Shown here: positions 41,351-54,419 of the stretch, in pieces | How positions within the stretch are numbered: position 1 is the first letter of the stretch | Layout: the number at the start of each line of letters is the position of its first letter | NCBI RefSeq assembly: GCF_001649575.2 | Contig: NC_051451.1 | Coordinates: 17,916,433-17,980,432, forward strand | Direction: 5' to 3' | Origin: Kryptolebias marmoratus | Lineage: Eukaryota; Chordata; Actinopteri; Cyprinodontiformes; Rivulidae | DNA: 64,000 nt | Notes under the pieces: model-generated | The model's input: the letters and a program-made list of their open reading frames with translations, nothing else | The model's database searches: none | Told to the model about the DNA's origin: nothing | Translations under genes and position numbers: made by a program

Positions 41351-42240
41351 AGATGCCCTAACTACTGTACATTAGACAGCTCTTCCTATGTTGTCTACGA
41401 CCATGAAGAGAGTGGATGGCCAGATTGACTGGTATCCCAGTGGAAGTTTAGTTTGTTCTTGACACGAATAAGACAGCTTTACTCTACAGCAGGGCTGTTC
41501 AGCTGCATTGCTCAGGGGGCCACAGTTACTGAAAGCCAACAGCTCAGACATAAGGCAGTTATTAAGAAGCTTTGACATAATAATGTGTGATTATTTTACT
41601 TAGGAAAAAATATAGATGGAGTTTTAGCATTTGTCTTATGAGCGAAAGGATTTAAAAACTATTAAAATGGGCTTTTGTGTAAAAATACAAAGAAAGCTCT
41701 ATGATAATCCACTATCATCAAGAACAAAATAAACATATGTTTATGTCTATGAGCCATGATAAACATATTGCATTAATTAGTTAGATTTTTTTTTCTTAAA
41801 GGTTGTTAACCACTGTTTTTATTATGAAAAATACTATGTCCAAATTAGATGACACGGAAGTATTAATCATGATGCAAAATTGAATAGACATCAGTTGACT
41901 CAGACAAGATTTAATTATCTGTTGCTGTTTAGCTTGGTAAGTGTTCACTGTTACAAAGTTATTATGACAGCACGTTTTATTTCTGCAGCTCGTAGGGAGA
42001 CAGACTGCATGTTTGGCCAACCTTGCGGAATCCCCGAGTTCTGAAGAGGACACAAGTTAGATAATGAAGGCGCATACAGTACATACAGGAAAAGGGCCAC
42101 ATCTGGTAACTTTCACGCCTGGTTGGCAGATTTCATAACCAGAGCCTGCAACAAATCAAGATATTTTTTTTTTCAACCCTTTTCTTCTATGTCTGTGGTG
42201 GAGGATCCCCAGCTCTTTGTTGATGCTTTACCCCCCCCCC

Positions 42241-42284
42241 NNNNNNNNNNNNNNNNNNNNNNNNNNNNNNNNNNNNNNNNNNNN
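42241..42284. other. Assembly gap (44 N) between a C10 run and a CA microsatellite
   Basis: Unresolved bases flanked on the left by ten C and on the right by CA repeats (42285-42311). The gap is probably a simple-sequence tract that could not be assembled. Confidence 0.95.
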
Positions 42285-42311
42285 CACACACACACACACA
42301 CACACACACAC
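42285..42311 (+). repeat. (CA)n microsatellite
   Basis: Thirteen CA units directly abutting the gap, so the true length is unknown. Confidence 0.95.
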
Positions 42312-42689
42312 CATTTCCCTATTTTCTTATGATGGATTACAGTTCTTATTAAATTACTTTAAAAATATATTATATTTAAAAAAAATGAAGCTGTTAAACG
42401 TTGATGTTGAATTGTGATTAAAAAATAAGAAAGAAAGACCGGTTTTCAGTATAATTTTGTGGGCAATCTCATTTTATTGTGACAAAATAGTTCCTTTGTA
42501 GCCTACCAATAGGTATTATTAAAAGTAATTAAATAACAATCAACTTGCAGTTATTTTCTAAATTATTAATGTTGGAAACAAAAGGGTTCATGAATATGCT
42601 AGGAAGACCAGTAGTGAAAAAGGCTTTTTTTAATTTTTTTTTTTTATTATCAAAGTGCTACAAATTGCATGATATTTCTACTGAAAACT

Positions 42690-42945
42690 TTGGCATTAAG
42701 TGTTGGCTTCAGTCCTGTCTGTCTGTTAGCAAAATATTTCATGTACTGCTGAACAGATTAGAGTAAAACTCAGTATGCATCAGCTGTGCATCTACTACTG
42801 ATCATTCCAATTTAAAATGGCCGCCATAGGTAATCAACCATAGGAAACACAGAAATAGCCATAACTCAGTCACCTTTACAGATACTGAGCTAAATTTGGT
42901 GTGGTAGTAGCTGAGAGTCATCCTCAGCATAATCTTCGGCGCTAA
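42690..42945 (-). repeat. Interspersed repeat family A, copy 5 (reversed, truncated)
   Basis: It contains GTTAGCAAAATATTTCATG, AAAATGGCCGCCATAG and GATACTGAGCTAAATTTGGT, which are reverse complements of family blocks in the right order. One module only. Confidence 0.7.
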
Positions 42946-43138
42946 CACATCTCGCGAGATGTCACAATATCGCACGGGATCTCCTTCCCATCTTAGCCTA
43001 AAACAATTTCTTCGCTAGCTTGATCTGCGGCCGGTGATGTGCAATTTCCCAAGTGGATGCCAGGTCTTTAATTTTTAGGTGAACTTCGCTTTCAGAGGAA
43101 CAAATAACAGGACCAGCAGTTTTAAAACAACAACGCCC

Positions 43139-43766
43139 NNNNNNNNNNNNNNNNNNNNNNNNNNNNNNNNNNNNNNNNNNNNNNNNNNNNNNNNNNNNNN
43201 NNNNNNNNNNNNNNNNNNNNNNNNNNNNNNNNNNNNNNNNNNNNNNNNNNNNNNNNNNNNNNNNNNNNNNNNNNNNNNNNNNNNNNNNNNNNNNNNNNNN
43301 NNNNNNNNNNNNNNNNNNNNNNNNNNNNNNNNNNNNNNNNNNNNNNNNNNNNNNNNNNNNNNNNNNNNNNNNNNNNNNNNNNNNNNNNNNNNNNNNNNNN
43401 NNNNNNNNNNNNNNNNNNNNNNNNNNNNNNNNNNNNNNNNNNNNNNNNNNNNNNNNNNNNNNNNNNNNNNNNNNNNNNNNNNNNNNNNNNNNNNNNNNNN
43501 NNNNNNNNNNNNNNNNNNNNNNNNNNNNNNNNNNNNNNNNNNNNNNNNNNNNNNNNNNNNNNNNNNNNNNNNNNNNNNNNNNNNNNNNNNNNNNNNNNNN
43601 NNNNNNNNNNNNNNNNNNNNNNNNNNNNNNNNNNNNNNNNNNNNNNNNNNNNNNNNNNNNNNNNNNNNNNNNNNNNNNNNNNNNNNNNNNNNNNNNNNNN
43701 NNNNNNNNNNNNNNNNNNNNNNNNNNNNNNNNNNNNNNNNNNNNNNNNNNNNNNNNNNNNNNNNNN
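43139..43766. other. Assembly gap (628 N)
   Basis: Unresolved sequence about 680 bp upstream of the RGS7 start codon. Apparent open frames across it are artefacts of the N run. The gap could hide RGS7 promoter or 5' UTR sequence, or a join between unrelated contigs. Confidence 0.97.
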
Positions 43767-44368
43767 CGGCACACGATGTCTGTACATTTGCAAAGTCTTG
43801 CACATTTTTGACAATGGCTGCTCCACTCAGATGGATGTATCCAAGCTGCATTGGAGAGTATCCTGCCTCCTCCGCGGACAGTGTGTTGTTTTACTGCGAT
43901 TACTGCTGCCAGGCTCTTCGCCTCACCTTATCTTTCTATTTCAGTAATAGGATGCACCCATAGTAGGTGCCATGTAGTGCGTGAGGAATCCTCCAGTGTC
44001 AACAAACAGTAAAATGTGCCTGTTTCAGATGCACCGTGAACCCATCTTAGAGAGGCTAATAAATGATAACTATTGATTGTTGTTTTTTTTTTTTTTTTTC
44101 AAGTTGAACTTTTGCCCCATTTGTACATAACCTCTGCCATTAAGGTTACCGTAGTCATGGTTTAAAATCTGCCACCTTTCCTGAACAGTGTCCTTATCCA
44201 GACCTTGTAAAATGTGAACATATGTTGTCAAACTGGAACGTCTGCACGTGTGAAAATGCCAAATATGTAGAAATGCCATCCAGGCCGCCACATATTGACA
44301 GTAATTCTTCTATTGGCAAAAGGTAAGGACGTGTCCGGCTCAGGCTGCATTGTTCTTCTTTTTCATAG

Positions 44369-44446
44369 GGGCCAAAATCTCCTCTCTTGTTCCGCAACAG
44401 GAGCGCCTGACATTTCCCCCCCGGTGGCAGATATACTCACTGGATC
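44369..44446 (+). other. rgs7 5' UTR portion of first coding exon
   Basis: The sequence ttgttcttctttttcatag before 44369 is a good polypyrimidine tract plus AG. A second candidate acceptor ends at 44400 (ttccgcaacag). Either would start the exon that carries the ATG. Confidence 0.45.
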
Positions 44447-44524
44447 ATGGCACAGACCAACAGCAGCGGGCAGGGGACCAACGGGGTGGCCGATGAGTCC
44501 CCCAACATGATAGTGTACAGAAAG
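44447..44524 (+). CDS. rgs7: RGS7 first coding exon (5' partial gene)
   Basis: A 26-codon exon, MAQTNSSGQGTNGVADESPN then MIVYRK, ending in donor gtaagg. NGVADESPNM followed by VYRK is the N terminus of RGS7. The paralogue RGS6 has a different block here. From family knowledge, RGS7 is an R7-class regulator of G-protein signalling (DEP, DHEX, GGL and RGS domains) that partners Gbeta5 and speeds GTP hydrolysis by Gi/o alpha subunits in neurons. Only the tail before DEP is in this window. The next exon (expected MEDVIARMQD...) was not found up to 64000, implying an intron longer than 19 kb, in keeping with the long first intron of this gene in other vertebrates. Acceptor-like sites upstream at 44367-44368 and 44399-44400 suggest a separate 5' UTR exon. 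Confidence 0.88.
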
Positions 44525-44894
44525 GTAAGGCTGCTGCTATTTTTAGTCCGTGTGAGGGAGTGTGAGTGTGCATGACTCTCCCGCGTCAGGTTTACCTGGC
44601 AGTGAGATGGAAATTGCTCATAGTAATGGAAAGACTGACATTAGTGAAACCAAGGAAGTCAAAAGGGACTGAAAACATTGCTCATCACACTGCTAGTGGT
44701 GTCTTTTCTTACTGTTAAATCTCTGACTACATTAGATAATTAAGAGAAGGAGAGCGAGTGAAATGACCCACTGCTGAGGCACCTTAATCCGACACTGGTC
44801 CAACATTAAACAGATTAATGAGATAATAATCTGCATGGATGATAACATTTATTTACTTTGAAGTTTGAGGACCAGCTATAGAGACTTCATTAAG

Positions 44895-45560
44895 AATAAA
44901 GGCTTAACGTTCCTTGAAGGAATGCATATCACCCACCACCTTCCATGCCAGTTTTAGCTTATATTGATAAATGAAAGAATTTTAGCCATTTTAGTCAAAA
45001 AATAATATTATGCACAATCTCAAATCCAATTTTAGCTCAATATCTGTAAAACTGACTGAGTTATAGTCATTTTTATGTTGATTAGCTAAGGCAGCCATCT
45101 TGAATTGGATCGACTTCAAACGTTAGTGAGTTATAGATGTACATCCACTGATTACGTCCTGAAAAATCCATCCAGTGGTTCATGAAATGTTTTGCTAACA
45201 AAAGAACAGGGTTGACTCCATCAGGTAATTCTCAAGATTTAAAGAACAATCCTGCATAATGAGTAGTACTTGGAGTATGTGTTGTGAATGACTCTGAGCT
45301 ACAATCACAGCAAATCTGAGCTCAGTACTTGTAAAATTGACTGCATTATAGCCGTTTTTGTGCTCTTTAATGTCAGTTGGCTGTGGTGGTCATCTTAAAT
45401 TGGGTTGGCTTTAAAAGTCAATCAGTTGTAGATGCACATCCAATGATTATTTTCTGAAAGTTTCATTAAAATCTGTCCAGTGGTTCATAAGATTTTTAAT
45501 AACAGACACAGGATCACACACACATGCAAGAATATTATCATCTGCCTTCACTCCTTGTGT
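44895..45560 (+). repeat. Interspersed repeat family A, copy 6
   Basis: The best two-module copy. The left end GTTCCTTGAAGGAATGCATA is followed by TCACCCACCACCTTCC, two internal modules, and an end near ACACATGCAAGAATATTATC. Confidence 0.8.
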
Positions 45561-48140
45561 ACCTTTACATAGCTCCAATCTTTTCTTCCCTTAAGACAAT
45601 AAAAGGCAAAGCTAGATTTAAGATTAACCCACATATAAGCCATTTAGTAAATTGCTTTTCTTTCCACCAGGAGAGGACTCCTGGTGGCACAGCTATCACT
45701 CAACAGTCTGAGTTTTTCTGATCTCTTAAAATAAACATGTTGTTTTCCTTCAAACAAAGTGCCACTAGCTCCTAGCACTTAAGGGGGGCAATAATTTACC
45801 CCTCATACGTGCAGGGTGACGCAAGCAATGACTAAAAATCTTATTTCATCTCTGTTATCCCTTCCACAAATGTTTCTCCTCTGTCTGCAGCAGCGTCTGC
45901 ACACCAGGAAGCAGATCTGCTTAGTAAGATATTAGAGTCTGATGCTCTGTTGTGGCACTCGCAGTGTGTTAAGCAATATTAATGGCAGCACGGGAAGAGA
46001 CTTGCTGGTTGTGTTGTAGAGCAGGAGGGAGGGTTTGCTATTTTAGAGGTCACAATATTTCCATCTTTAAAAAACCCCCCGACTAGACAGCTCATGAAAT
46101 GGGCCACATAGCAGGATAATGGAGGCTGACTAGTTTTGTCATTTTAATTGTAATTATGGAGACTGTGGAGTAGTTATGTCATTAAATTAGATCATTTTTT
46201 ACAGCACACAATGCCAAGACATACATAGTCATGGGAAACCATTGGCATCCCGTGTAGAGGCATTAAGTCTTGATATGTGGTTCAGTATTCTAGTTGCATA
46301 TACTTGTCTCTGCTGTTTTGCTTTTTATTGGTCTTTAAGTCCTGCATTTTTGATCACATCATAAATTAGTAGTTCCCAAAGTTGGGGTTACTCTGGGTCT
46401 CAAAACATCAAGTTTGAGTTCTTTAGATGATTTCCCAAAACCCAAAATAAATTTGAAAATACTTGCTAATACATTTATTTTTGCCATAATTATTATGAGA
46501 ATTACAATGTGTTGTTATCATTCAATAAAAATTGTACAATGTTGTTTTTTTTTCTCTTTATAAGCCATGTTTGCATACTTTAACCAAAAACAATTGGGCT
46601 CATAAGCTTCAGTTATTTTGTGGGTCAGACACCGAAAAGCAAATCGTCTCCGCTTAGTTCAGCTTTTACTTTAACAACAAAGGCTGTGAGGAGTTGCAAA
46701 TATTTTCTTTTTTACAAATACAGGCCTGCAGAAGATCCGATCTTAATAACCTCCCTTTTTGAATAATAAACTTTAATTTCTGTTTACCTTTTAGCCCTTG
46801 TGAACAAAAACTACATCACAAATATGCCATGGCTGCAACAGCAAACACAAATCTGTCAAAACAATGAATTTAACTGAATAAATTCTATCAAATGATCAAA
46901 ACAGTGCATTTCTTTGAGCTTCACTGTTTGCTTCAGGCAACTTAATGAAGACAACTCTACAAAATTACCACAATTAAATCAAATGTTCTTTATAAACTAA
47001 TGTAATAACTGTGACAAGTTTAGTAGCAGCTGAACTTAGCTGATACATTTTGATTATTTTGTTTTTTAGATCTAAATGAAAATAACAAGCATAGATGAAT
47101 ATGTTTTTGTTACATTGCAGCTTGGACCTTCACCACAGACTGATAAAACATGGAGTCAGCACGTAGACATTTATGACACCGAACCAGGCTTAACTCAAAT
47201 TACAATAGGAAGAGCAACGTCTGCAGATACGAGGATGCCGCCAAGATGAGCAAGAGCTCCAAAGATTTTTCTCATACAGATAGCTTGGCAGAGGTGATGC
47301 ATCCCACACTGACTGGACCTCACCAAGATGAGGTGAATTCTCAAGTGGAGAGCTCGCTTCTTTGCACTTCTTTTGCTGCTCAAACCTCTTGCACATCAAT
47401 CCTGTAAATACACATGTACTTAGTATCTAACAATGTGTGAGTACTGAATAGTAGTGGAAGTGTTATGTAATATGAGCAGAGGGATTTTTATGGTTGAGGA
47501 CAGCAGATCGTGGTTTGATAGTCTTTCCACAGGGAGCGGAACTACATTCTTTCACTCCCTCAATCTTTCGTTCTCTCTCTGCTCCATCTGTTTCTCCATT
47601 GCTGTCATTAATATCTAATGGAAATAAATGGGTGAGCTTAGGTGTTGACCTGCTTGCAGTGAAGGAGAGTATAAAGATGTCTGTTTTTCTCGAGGACTAG
47701 GTCTTGCCTGATTGCATGTAAAGGTGTGCTAAAAATGTAATCGTGCAAAAATGCACATGGCATTTTAAAAGTGACACATGCAGACACGTACAAACACACA
47801 CAGATGGCTGCGAGATGAACTGATATAAAGGCACACAGCGTACTGCTGGTCCGTAAAATCTTATCATCCAATCAGAAATCCTACAATTAAACCAAGAAGG
47901 TTTTCGGTGGTTGGAATTATCAGCTACATTTGCACATTTGTACGCCACTTTTTTTGTTTCACACATTAATAACAGTAATGCTGTGATGTGTGTGGGAACA
48001 TGTGTGTGTTAGTGCCGTATGTAGGGCAAATGTTGCTAAGAGAGAGAGTTCTGAATTTTTTATGCAAGCCTAAAACAGCTCTGCTTCGCAGCCACTCAGC
48101 ATGAAGAAGGAACATCTCTTTTCACCAGCTCACACTTTTT

Positions 48141-48159
48141 GTGTGTGTGTGTGTGTGTG
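48141..48159 (+). repeat. (GT)n microsatellite
   Basis: Nine GT units in RGS7 intron 1, within a wider TG-rich stretch to about 48215. Confidence 0.95.
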
Positions 48160-51100
48160 CCTGGGACTGCATTTTGTGTCTCTGTTTGTGAGTGTGCGTA
48201 AGCATGTGTGCGCACTTGTAATCAAGCGGCTGTGACATCTTGAAATGATCAGATTCGTTTTGCAGTATAAACGGCTGGTGTTTTGACTGCTCAGCTGTTC
48301 TTATTTTTACGTTTTAAAGGAGACAATTTGAAGGCGTTCTTGCTGGAGAACTTTTTATCATTTCTTCTCATATCTTGCAAAACAGATAAAGTTTCCTTTA
48401 GTGAAGCAAAACAAACACAATGTTGATATGGTCAGAAATGCACTCATTTATCAAACTCTTTTAGCTTTACATCACAGAGAAAAGGAGAGATGTTACTTGA
48501 CTTTCTGTACGAGTCAATTTTAATGCTTTTGAAAACATTTAATTTGAAAACCTTAGGCAATATTAAACTATTACATGATCGAGATTGTCATATTTTTTGC
48601 AGTGAATCAGAGCCTGATTATTCTTTGTGGTGTGTTATCTGACAGCTGAGACATCAGCCGATTCTTATTTACATTTGAGCTGCCGAAGGGTATCCAGTAA
48701 TTGGTCTTCCAGCTGCCAGTTTGGATTCTGTATCTGTGTAGAGCCATTATTCCCGTACTCTATTGTTTTTTCTCTATTTTCTTCCATTGACAACATTCAG
48801 CATTGTTTTATTTTAAAAAAAAAAGAGTCAATACAACGAAGTATAGATTATAGTTTGTGGTGTAAACAAAAATGATTACGGTTAATATTAAGGAAAGATA
48901 TTTGCATATTTTTATAAATATGAATATAACACCGAAACAGTTTATTACTCATCAGTTCTTACTTTTTCCAAACATTTCCCCTTTCTAAATCAGTCTAGAC
49001 AGAAGTTACCTGAGTATTTTCAGATTTATGATAACAGAAGAAACAACCTTGCAAGCTGAATGTAATTACTGTGACTTACAATAATTGATAGAAAATTAAC
49101 TAGTCCCTGAGGAAACTGTGTCTCATGAAATTGATTTCAAGTCGCATGAACAAATCCTACATGACATGTCATGCTTGTAACGCTGGTACTCTGTGTGGAT
49201 TATTTCCCATCATTTTCCCTCATGGATGTAGCAAACATTAAAGAATCCATGAGTGCATTTGTGTTTTTAGACCACTTACAGCTCTAAACAGCCTTTACAT
49301 GGAACATATAACAAAATGGTATGTTTCAAAAATGTACTTTTGTTCTCGGAGTTTAAAGAAAAAAAAAACTGTCCTTCGCACTTTTAACCCTCCTGAAGCC
49401 CTCGTAACTGAAGAGAGGATGAGAAGCTGAAGGCCACGGGAGGGTTAAGAGAAGGAGTTGATGCTGAAAATTAAAATTTGGATCATTTTAGAGAGACTTA
49501 AAAAAACAAAAGATGGCACTCTCCTTGGCATCACTACACTGCAGTTGTTTTGTAATGTCAGATGATGCGAATCTATTATTACTCTTCAGTGACCTTCGCA
49601 TTTATTTTTTTTCACTGTTGCCATAAAAATACACAAACTTGTTGCTTTATAGTTTAAATTAGCAACTGACGTACGTGATGCTTTAATACCATACATTATT
49701 ATAGATAATTAAAAAAGACAGAATCTAATTTGTTACATGATTATTACTTTGCTGCTAAACAACTAGTTGTGTTACACTTGCCAAAGGCCTTAAATAACCA
49801 ATCATCTAGCTGAATGCCTTAAAGCATTTTTAGTTTAGACTAGTACAGATTTAGCAAAGATCCTCTCGTTGGAGGACATTTTTTCAGTAATCTGCACCTG
49901 TTAAACAACACCATATCAGCCTGTCCTTTTATCAATACAATTTTCCAACCATCCTACGGTGTTCGTGAGTCATAAAGCAGAAAGAACTGAATACATTTTC
50001 AGCTTTTGCTCAGTTGAGAGCCAGATTGAAGGGTTCTCGTTCTGCTCATCTCCCTCGCTGTGCAATCAGAAGATCACTAAGAGAGAAAAGAGGGGGCTTG
50101 AGGTGGGATGATCCATAATTGCCAGATGAGAGAGAAATCTTTGTGTGTGAAGTACGGCTCTTTGTATGTCAGCTTGCAAGCCTGGCGATTTTGTTTCCTG
50201 CGTGCGTAAACACGCATGTTTGTTTTTTTCGCATGCCGTTGAGGAAAGAAAAAAAAAAGGCAGACATTACTGGACAGAAAATCATTGTTCATGACTTTAA
50301 GCATTTCAAACTAAACCACTTTTTCCTGTGTCTAGTATAGCAAATATGTCTGTCATCAGTTTGCTGTGGGTAAACTCTGCTGTTCAGTTGTGCCTCTGGA
50401 GGATATTATAATTCACCAAGGAAAATTTAGATGTTTTACAGTAAATGAATTATTCATACCCTTATCCTCCTTTGACAGAAACATCTAGAAATATCTACAT
50501 TTTAGCATTTAATGAAAATTCTTTATTATTTTTATCCCAAAGCACTGAATAAATGATCCAGAGATTGTTCATTAATTACTTTTTTTAAACAAAAAAAAAT
50601 TGAAGTGTTTTCTGTGAAGCATGAAGGAAAAAAAAATCTGCATTTATTAAGAGCTGCAATAAAAAAACAATTTGTTACATCAGAGTTTAATAAAACTAAT
50701 AGAAATCACTAGTCTTAATTCCCACTGAGAAGCAGAACCTTTGGTTTTTAAAAACCTCTTTTGCAGGACTGTTTGGAGTCAAGGAAGCGAGCAAACAGGG
50801 TAACTGAAGGTGATTTACAATACAATAACATATGTATGAAGAATAGATAGCATAAATATTTACGTTATAAAGATAAAAGAGGTATGTTAAATAACGAAAG
50901 TGAAAAGGAGAACAGGCTTTAGAGCTAAAATAAACCCTCGTCACAAAATACTTTATCTCAGCATTTATTTGTACTTTTCTACACTCAAGAGTGACAGCTT
51001 TCGTTTTTTCTTTGTTTTTCATTTCAGTCTTATTTGTGTTAGCTTAACGGAGCTCTGGGAGTCCACACGGCTGTAATGATTTGATGAGAATCCTTGATAG

Positions 51101-51229
51101 ATCTGGACGTCACTTGCAGAGCTGTCGCGGCAGGTCTTTTGGACTAATAATTACTGATTACCTGCTTGCGACGTATTATTCAAGCCCACTAATGTCCGCT
51201 CCTGAGAGGTTTGACCCAGTTTCTATTTT

Positions 51230-51260
51230 GGAGGAGGGTGGCTGGGGGGGTGGAGGGGGT
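51230..51260 (+). other. G-rich, G-quadruplex-prone tract in rgs7 intron 1
   Basis: G runs of 3, 7 and 5 within 30 bases (gagggtggctgggggggtgg then aggggg), enough for four triplets. It is on the transcribed-sense strand of RGS7. Confidence 0.55.
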
Positions 51261-52789
51261 CATACTGTAGTAACTCATGATCCTCAGTGTCAAACGATGC
51301 ACTGAAATCTAATTAGGACTGTTAGACTCCTGTATCATAATTCTGCCAAATGGCCTTTAAAAACTTTATGAGAGGAGTTTTAGCTCTAAGGTGTGAGTGG
51401 AAACCTGTCTGAGCTCCATTATGGGTATAAGCTATCTGGGAGAAATTGTTGATATGAGTGGGAACTTTTAACACATGGAAGAAAGATATAGGATCAGCCT
51501 GCAGTTACTTTATATTAAACATCAAGGTTTGCACAGAGCCTAAAAGGTGCACTTAGTAAATATGTTGCGAAAATGCCTGAAATGTAATAGATCCACTGCC
51601 AACGAATAAAAACAAATACTTCTCATATTTAAAGAGCTGCAGAAAGTTCAGGATGTTGCATTTTAATTGCTGCGAATCAGACATTATTTTTGCAGAAGGT
51701 GTTGGGTTCACACTGTAGGCTTTACTGATTAACTGCAGTTAATCTTTTTTCTCTTCAAACTTTAGAAAAAAAAAAATTTCATCTCTCATAACTTTTTCTA
51801 CAAACATAGTTCTAGGAACAGTGCAAGAGGGGGATTACAAAAAACTATTTTAAACAACGATAAAAAATATATAGAATACATTTTTGGTCTCACAAAGGAA
51901 CAGGAAGACAAATAAATGGTGATAGAGGCGAGTTATAACTGTAATTTCATATCTTGTGACATCTGGATGCTTTTTTCATTCCTCATTTAGCAGAATAAGC
52001 GTTTAAAAAGCTTGTTTTGGTTGAAGTGATAAATGATCCTGGCTGCGAATCAGAGCTATTAAAGTGACAATCTGCAACCATTAGCTGTGAATTATTTTTG
52101 TACTGTATGCCACTGCAACCCTGTTTTCAAAGAAGACGAAACCCCTCTGAAAATAGTAAATAGAAATTGAACTTTTATTGAAGGCAAGAACAACTCAATT
52201 GATTAAACAATAAAGTTAGATTTTTTTTGTTTTAATTTGATTTGATTTTGTCAGCAGCACATTTCAAGTTGGGACAAGGGCAACAAAACAGAATCATGTA
52301 TTTATCCTGAATGATTTAGCCTATTTCATCACAGCAGTGCTAAACTACATTCAGCACATATTACCTGTTTTGTTGGCTGAAGTCCAGACCTTGAAGCTAC
52401 TGAACACATTTAATGCATAATGTAGTGAAACTACCAACAAACAATTCCATAAACGGTGCCAAGCTTGAACAGGTCAAGGTTTGACTTTAAAAAACTCAGC
52501 ATTTAGTTTCCTCAAACCCAAAATTTTTATAAAATGATGATATAAATAGGTGAGGCAACACATTTATAAGCACTCTTCGCTCCTATCTCCGTGGCAGAGG
52601 TATGGGGTCTCCAGGGGCGACCATTGCTTAGTCATTATGTGGCCATCCCACGCAACCAAAGGTCTTTCAGCGAGCTACCAATGAACTTAAAAAACTGAAG
52701 CTGCATTTACAAACTCTCATTTTAATGTTGGAGTTTAGGCTTAAGTATCTTGCTCACGGACCCTTTAAAGTCTCTGCTGCTTCGGTGAT

Positions 52790-53035
52790 CTTAGCCGGCT
52801 GTGGTAAAGTGGCTGCCTTCCAGCGGGAAGATTGCCAGTTCAATCCATGGCCTCTTCGAGTGTTTTAGGGGCAAAACACTGAACCTCCTAATTGTCCCTG
52901 ATATTCTCGTTGGAGTGTGACCGTAGACGAAGAGTTGGAGGGTAATAGTAGGACGCAGCGCTTGAGAAACTTTTGAGAATGAGTAAAAGAAGAACACAAT
53001 TCAAAGCACTTAAAAAAGCAAGACAACGCTAGGAA
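52790..53035 (+). mobile_element. tRNA-derived SINE, degraded
   Basis: The head has an A-box-like GGTAAAGTGG (52803-52812) and B-box GTTCAATCC (52838-52846). The body AACACTGAACCTCCTAATTG and CCCTGATATTCTCGTTGGAG matches the widespread fish tRNA-derived SINE (CACTGAACCCCAAATTGCCC). Just upstream, 52741-52763 looks like part of a second, reversed copy. Confidence 0.7.
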
Positions 53036-54419
53036 GCCCTGGTATGTTGCAAACATTCTTTTGGAAACCCACTTGTCAAATTTCTTGCTGAAAGAAAGAT
53101 GTTAGAAAGTCATCTGTGTAATATAAAATCTTACTATGAGTCAATTTTAGTTGAGCTTGAAATGAGGCAAATATGTTTTGGCTAGAAGGGCTGAATAATT
53201 GCAATATTAAAGGCATTTGCATCTTGTAGGCCATCCGGAGTGGACAGAAGTTATTTTGGTAGATAGAAAAATAAACCACATAGATATCATCAAATAGCTT
53301 TAATAGCTTTAAAAAAACAGATACTTGCTTCAAGCTATCCTGACTAAATATGTCTGCTACAGCTGGAGTCTTAAGGCGTGTCTTTCCGGCTTATATAACA
53401 GCGTAAGGAAGCTTGTGCATTAAGATAGAGGCTGACTCAGGCGTCGCCTCAGTCTAGTCATTTAATTCAAGTTCAACATTTTGCAAAAGATTACAGAAGA
53501 GCCCTGAACCAGATCTGCTGCAGCATGCTTTGCTGTCTTCGGTGTGATGTGCCTAATGCGGATGGAGGTTTTAAGGTTGGAATAAAATTTTAAAAGGGAG
53601 GAGCATCGTGCAACCTTTTTCAGTTCATACTGAATTATGTTTATCCATCCGAAACATTAAGCTTGCGTCCTTGCTCTCGCCGTTCCCCCATCTCCTTCGC
53701 CCTTCATCGCAACGCACACCATCTGCATCCAAAACCGTGCCCATGCAGTCTCTGCTTCTAACACACTACCCAGTCACTTGTTGTGAAGCTTAGCTCCTTC
53801 CCACACACCGTCGACAATGTATAAATTCCCACTTGCCTGCTTCTCTCTATGTCTTAAAGTATTAGGCGTTGAGTCTGTTTGTTTTAGAAACTTGACATTC
53901 TGCCTCCCTCACATTTTGCACTTTTATCCCTCTCAAAAATCTGCACTTTGGGTTGCATTATTTGATAAGAGATTGCATACTGGGGAAAGAACTATAGCGT
54001 TTTCTGTGATGTGTAGTCGGCAGCAAAATGGCTGTCTTTGTGCATTTTCTTTTTTTGTATTTTTCATGTGAGGGATCACGTATAACAGACTATATCAAAG
54101 ATGAAATATGGACTATGATACTACTGAATTTCTCCTTGCTGCTTATTTGAAAATGTTATTGATTATCTGCAGTACATTTGTTACAAGAGTTCACAAAAGG
54201 ATGACTCCTATATACTAAGCAGAGAAACAATGTTATCCAAAAAAAACTAACATTGTTTATAAATGATGTGAACCTTACAACATTGTCACAACTAAAACCA
54301 CATTTTCATGTCAAATTTTCAAAAGTAAACAAAATCTTGTTGTGTTTATGCACTATCTCACTGTCTGTTGTATAATTTGACAGCTTGAAGTGAAATATTG
54401 TCTTTAGTCAACCTATACT

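Larger units (their letters stand above)
40486..44446. other. Intergenic region between divergent ube2d1 and rgs7, with two assembly gaps
   Basis: It contains the UBE2D1 promoter, a degenerate GCTAGCC/TTTTGCTAC-type repeat (41096-41350), a reversed interspersed-family copy (42690-42945), two gaps (42241-42284 and 43139-43766), and the presumed RGS7 5' UTR or promoter. The stretch 41480-41530 (gggctgttcagctgcattgctcagggggcc) looks like a transposon-end remnant. No third gene was recognised. Confidence 0.7.

Noticed and set aside
42998..43963. Long open frames on both strands (up to 294 codons)
   Set aside because: They exist only because the 628-N gap carries no stop codons. The real sequence at each end has no recognisable protein.
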